This document shows positions 48,164 through 50,998 of a DNA stretch of 50,998 nt, piece by piece. A model generated the notes under the pieces. That model searched no databases, was not told the origin of the DNA, and was given only the letters and a program-made list of their open reading frames with translations. How positions within the stretch are numbered: position 1 is the first letter of the stretch; every line of letters starts with the position of its first letter. Both the position numbers and the translations under genes were made by a program. Origin of the DNA: CAZCSK01 sp964501265 (GTDB lineage: Bacteria > Actinomycetota > CADDZG01 > JAHWKV01); contig CAZCSK010000014.1 of assembly GCA_964501265.1 (NCBI GenBank), forward strand, positions 1 through 50,998. The letters run 5' to 3'.

Positions 48164-49716
48164 CCTTGAAATCCATGGGTCTTCGGCCCAAAACAATTCA
48201 TGTCAATCCGACCGTAACCGAACTTGTCGACGCAGCCGTCTTGCGGGGCGAGGCGACGCTGGCCGAAAGCGGAGCGCTGGTGGCTCGGACCCACGATCGC
48301 ACGGGCCGTTCTCCGAAGGACAAATTTCTGGTATCCGACTCTAAGACCAAGGACGAAATCTGGTGGGAGAACAACCAGCCGACGACCAGCGAGACTTTCG
48401 AAAGGCTTTGGTCGCAGGCCGTCGATTACTTGAACGCCCGCGACGTTTTCGTAGTCGATGCGGAAGTATGCGCCGATCCATCGCAGCGGGTGGGCGTCAC
48501 GCTGGCGACTGAATTCGCATGGCATGCCCTGTTCGCGCGCCAACTGTTTCGCCGGCCATCGGGATCGGGTCCACCGTCAACTCAGTGGTCCATCCTCGGA
48601 GCGCCGGCAATGCAGGCCGACCCGAACGCCGAAGGCGTCAATTCCGAGGCGTTTGTTGGGATCGATTTTTCAAGCAGCAGGATCGTGATCATCGGCACTC
48701 AATACGCCGGCGAAATCAAGAAGTCGATCTTTACTGTCTTGAACTATTTGTTGCCGAGGCGTGGGGTTCTTCCAATGCACTGTTCGGCCAACGTTGGGGA
48801 GGGGGGCGATGTTGCCCTCTTCTTTGGACTATCCGGCACTGGAAAGACGACATTGTCGGCCGACCCCAAGCGACGGCTGATCGGGGACGACGAACACGGT
48901 TGGTCTGATGACGGAGTATTCAATTTCGAAGGTGGCTGCTACGCGAAGTGCATCAACCTATCGAGAGAGAAGGAGCCGCAGATTTTCAAGGCCATCCGCG
49001 CCGGCTCGGTGGTCGAGAACGTCGTTGTGGATCCGAAAACTGGCAAGGTCGACTACGACGACAATCGTTATACGGATAACACTCGCGCGGCCTATCCGCT
49101 CGACTTCATTCCAGGCGCGGTGCCCGAGGGCAGAGCCGGGCACGCGAAGACCATCGTCTTTCTGACGGCCGATGCTTTTGGCGTTCTGCCTCCGGTGGCG
49201 CGCTTGAACCCGGATCAGGCGGCTTACCATTTTCTTTCAGGATTCACTTCCAAACTCGCGGGCACGGAAGCCGGAATGGGCAGCGAGCCCGAGGTCGTAT
49301 TCTCCACCTGCTTTGGGGCGCCTTTCCTTCCGCTGCATCCCACCGTGTACGCGGGGATGTTGACAGAGAAGATGGCGAAGCACGATGCCCGAGTATTCCT
49401 CGTCAACACCGGGTGGAGCGGAGGCGCGTCCGGCGAGGGCACTCGAATCGATTTGGCCGCGACGCGTCGGATCATCACGGCGGCTTTGGGATCGGAACTC
49501 GACCAAGCTGACTGTCGCGTCGATCCTCTTTTCGGCTTCGAGGTTCCCACCGTCATCGAGGGCGTGCCAACCGAAATCCTAACCCCGCGCCAAACATGGA
49601 AAGATTCGGGGGCCTACGACGCCAAGGCCAAAGAACTAGCGGCTAAATTCCAAGAGAACTTCGAAAAGTTCGCTGGTCAAGTCGATTCCCGAGTTTTGGC
49701 CTCCGGTCCGCGCTAG
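48160..49716 (+). CDS. pckA: phosphoenolpyruvate carboxykinase (ATP)
   Basis: A 518-residue ATP-dependent PEP carboxykinase that converts oxaloacetate to PEP at the start of gluconeogenesis. The kinase-1a loop GLSGTGKTTLSADP is at 223-236, followed by RRLIGDDEHGWSDDGVFNFEGGCYAK. RTGRSPKDKF and YAGEIKKSIFTVLNYLLP are substrate- and metal-binding regions. Its class is the ATP type rather than the GTP type usual in many Actinomycetota, which is worth noting for the lineage. It is coupled to the small basic protein upstream. Confidence 0.97.
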   Translation: MTLKSMGLRPKTIHVNPTVTELVDAAVLRGEATLAESGALVARTHDRTGRSPKDKFLVSDSKTKDEIWWENNQPTTSETFERLWSQAVDYLNARDVFVVDAEVCADPSQRVGVTLATEFAWHALFARQLFRRPSGSGPPSTQWSILGAPAMQADPNAEGVNSEAFVGIDFSSSRIVIIGTQYAGEIKKSIFTVLNYLLPRRGVLPMHCSANVGEGGDVALFFGLSGTGKTTLSADPKRRLIGDDEHGWSDDGVFNFEGGCYAKCINLSREKEPQIFKAIRAGSVVENVVVDPKTGKVDYDDNRYTDNTRAAYPLDFIPGAVPEGRAGHAKTIVFLTADAFGVLPPVARLNPDQAAYHFLSGFTSKLAGTEAGMGSEPEVVFSTCFGAPFLPLHPTVYAGMLTEKMAKHDARVFLVNTGWSGGASGEGTRIDLAATRRIITAALGSELDQADCRVDPLFGFEVPTVIEGVPTEILTPRQTWKDSGAYDAKAKELAAKFQENFEKFAGQVDSRVLASGPR

Positions 49717-49758
49717 TCGTTCTACTCCGCGAGCATCCGTCCTAAGCGAATTCCGATG

Positions 49759-50250
49759 TCATGGCGAGCCTCGTTCCTCGTCGAGCCATTGGATCAGGTC
49801 CATCTCGATCCCGGCGCCTCCGAGGTGAGGCAGGAGCATCGAGACGTCCGCTCGGTGCTTGTGAGAGTGCGTCAGCGGTTGGAGCACGCCTTCCATCAGG
49901 TTGATCTCAAACCCGAACCACGGGACGAGGAACCGCTTCGTCATGACGTCGGTCGAATCCAGCGTACCTACATAGTCCATGTACGCGCGGTCGATGCGAG
50001 TGCACTCAGCGCGCAACCCTTCCAACTCCCCGCCTTCAATTCGCTTCGGTGAGCGGCCGTTGGCAAGTTCAAAGAAAGAGTGCTCCACCTGTACAAGATG
50101 CTGCAGGATCCCGATCACGGAGTCGTAGCCATCGGTAGCTTCGATGAGCTTGGCTGAGGTGATATCGGAGCAGGCCGCGAAGATTCGCCCGTTAGCCCAT
50201 TGGTTGTGGCCGGCCAGCATCGTCAACACAGACACAGCTCCGTCAGTCAA
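49759..50250 (-). CDS. DinB family protein
   Basis: A 163-residue four-helix protein of the DinB/YfiT-like superfamily. GHNQWANGRIF, ILQHLVQVEHSFFELANG and THSHKHRADVSMLLPHLG provide the three metal-binding His positions. Members transfer thiols or act as metal-dependent hydrolases. I chose the TTG at 50250 because GAGAAGG lies ten bases before it and the fold begins there; a longer frame from 50352 would add 34 unlikely residues. Confidence 0.87.
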   Translation of the reverse strand: MTDGAVSVLTMLAGHNQWANGRIFAACSDITSAKLIEATDGYDSVIGILQHLVQVEHSFFELANGRSPKRIEGGELEGLRAECTRIDRAYMDYVGTLDSTDVMTKRFLVPWFGFEINLMEGVLQPLTHSHKHRADVSMLLPHLGGAGIEMDLIQWLDEERGSP

Positions 50251-50358
50251 GAGAACGGTACCTTCTCGCTCGCATCGGTTCTGGTCGATCCCACGTTCGT
50301 CATAAACATTCTCCTCGTCGGTATAAGCGCATTGAGATGGGCGGCACGGCAATGCCCA

Positions 50359-50736
50359 TCACAATGAGGATGCCACCGTGAAGCTAACCACGGGGCGGCC
50401 GAGCCACTGAGCAATTCTCCCGACGGTAATGAACCCGATGCCCGCGCCCTTCGCAAAGCGCCTGAGCTGCGCCGCATTCACACCACCGATCTCTTCCGCA
50501 ACCTGCCGCCAGGACAGGTCGCGTTCGACCCGGACCGCGTCAATCGCCCGATAGATTGCAGGCGTGTCAAACCGCAAGATTCGATCGGGACCGAGCCGTG
50601 AAAGCACTTCCGCGGGGTTCGCGGAGTTGTCACGCCCGGGCATGAAGCTTTCCGGAGTGCGGTCGAGCCAGACCAACAACAGCAGCTTGAGCACGCCCGC
50701 TTCCCCATAACTCCCATCAAATACTTCAGCCTTCAT
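50359..50736 (-). CDS. HTH domain protein, XRE-like
   Basis: An up to 125-residue protein. The C-terminal 60 residues (IDAVRVERDLSWRQVAEEIGGVNAAQLRRFAKGAGIGFITVGRIAQWLGRPV) form an XRE-type helix-turn-helix. The N-terminal part (residues 1-31) is less typical; an internal ATG at 50643 with GGAAAG nearby would give 94 residues. It lies upstream of the DinB-like gene on the same strand and may regulate it. Confidence 0.8.
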   Translation of the reverse strand: MKAEVFDGSYGEAGVLKLLLLVWLDRTPESFMPGRDNSANPAEVLSRLGPDRILRFDTPAIYRAIDAVRVERDLSWRQVAEEIGGVNAAQLRRFAKGAGIGFITVGRIAQWLGRPVVSFTVASSL

Positions 50737-50868
50737 GCCAACAGTCGTGGAGCTCTCGACGTTGTTCGCGTGGTTATCGAGAAAAGTATTGCGGCGGAGG
50801 AGGATGAGATCGTTGGGTTTGTCGGAGCTACCGAAGACCCTAGCGGGGCTACGAGGCGAGCTCAGTCC

Positions 50869-50998
50869 TCAACTCACCGCTTTCTTCACGAGCGCGCCGA
50901 TCTTCGCCTCTTCGGCGGCGGTCAACCCCTTAAGCGCGAAGGAGGTCGGCCACATGGCGCCTTCGTCGAGGTTCGCCTCGTCGCTGAAGCCGAACGTC
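50869..50998 (-). CDS. DUF1801-like (YdhG family) protein, partial at window edge
   Basis: The last 42 codons of a gene that continues past the right edge: FGFSDEANLDEGAMWPTSFALKGLTAAEEAKIGALVKKAVS. The DGxMWPT-FALK pattern is the C terminus of DUF1801/YdhG (frataxin-like fold) proteins. Stop TGA is at 50869-50871. The function of the family is not firmly known. The stretch 50737-50868 between it and the HTH gene holds no gene that I can see. Confidence 0.7.
   Translation of the reverse strand, partial: TFGFSDEANLDEGAMWPTSFALKGLTAAEEAKIGALVKKAVS

Overview
The window looks like one end of a chromosomal contig from a moderately high-GC bacterium, most likely an uncultured member of the Actinomycetota or a near relative. 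The main pointers are an F420 biosynthesis guanylyltransferase (cofC/fbiD) beside an F420 hydrogenase/dehydrogenase beta-type protein, a stand-alone LigD-type polymerase domain, an actinobacterial-style xis-integrase pair, many GTG/TTG starts, and many genes whose start codon sits only about 9-10 bases after a -10-like hexamer (leaderless transcripts). No rRNA or tRNA gene was recognised, so the assignment stays tentative.

Bases 1-24,100 form an accessory defence and mobile island. Its left part (264-5598, minus strand) is an operon I do not recognise as a described system: a small toxin-like protein, then a 1286-residue protein that begins like the toxin's ribbon-helix-helix antitoxin and continues into a restriction-endonuclease-like segment, a STAND-type NTPase and a long helical region, then a protein with a HEPN-type R-x4-H motif. 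Next come radC and a tightly coupled type I restriction-modification operon (GmrSD-like DUF262/DUF1524 gene, hsdM, hsdS, hsdR, all joined by 4-base overlaps). A divergent ATPase of the OLD/DUF4435 kind is flanked by two imperfect ~120-base direct repeats. An excisionase and a tyrosine integrase broken by one in-frame TAG follow. After that lie several toxin-antitoxin-like modules (VapC-type, a solitary RHH antitoxin, AbiEi/AbiEii, a DUF4160/HTH pair) and a pRiA4b ORF-3-like protein. A short TGTCAG-centred motif recurs upstream of four of these accessory genes.

Bases 24,069-50,998 look like core genome: a MacB-type ABC exporter whose permease appears to start at an ACG codon, an ABC-2 exporter with a NEW3-domain surface protein, LigD polymerase, an AidB-like acyl-CoA dehydrogenase, an HD hydrolase, an MFS carrier, a sugar-epimerase-like protein, a kelch lipoprotein, an AbrB/RelE-type toxin-antitoxin pair, HU, cofC and the F420-linked iron-sulfur protein, plsC-gpsA, pilT, a trans-sulfuration enzyme, ddl, an Lrp-type sensor domain, pckA, a DinB-like protein and an HTH protein. 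Two small GC-rich repeat families (a REP-like GCGACACCCCGATACCCC unit and a ~71-base palindromic element) are scattered through this half. They sit both between genes and inside gene ends.

Biologically, the left half reads as layered anti-phage defence (restriction, NTPase sensors, nucleotidyltransferase and RNase toxins) collected by integrase-driven transfer. The right half is housekeeping, envelope and redox metabolism.
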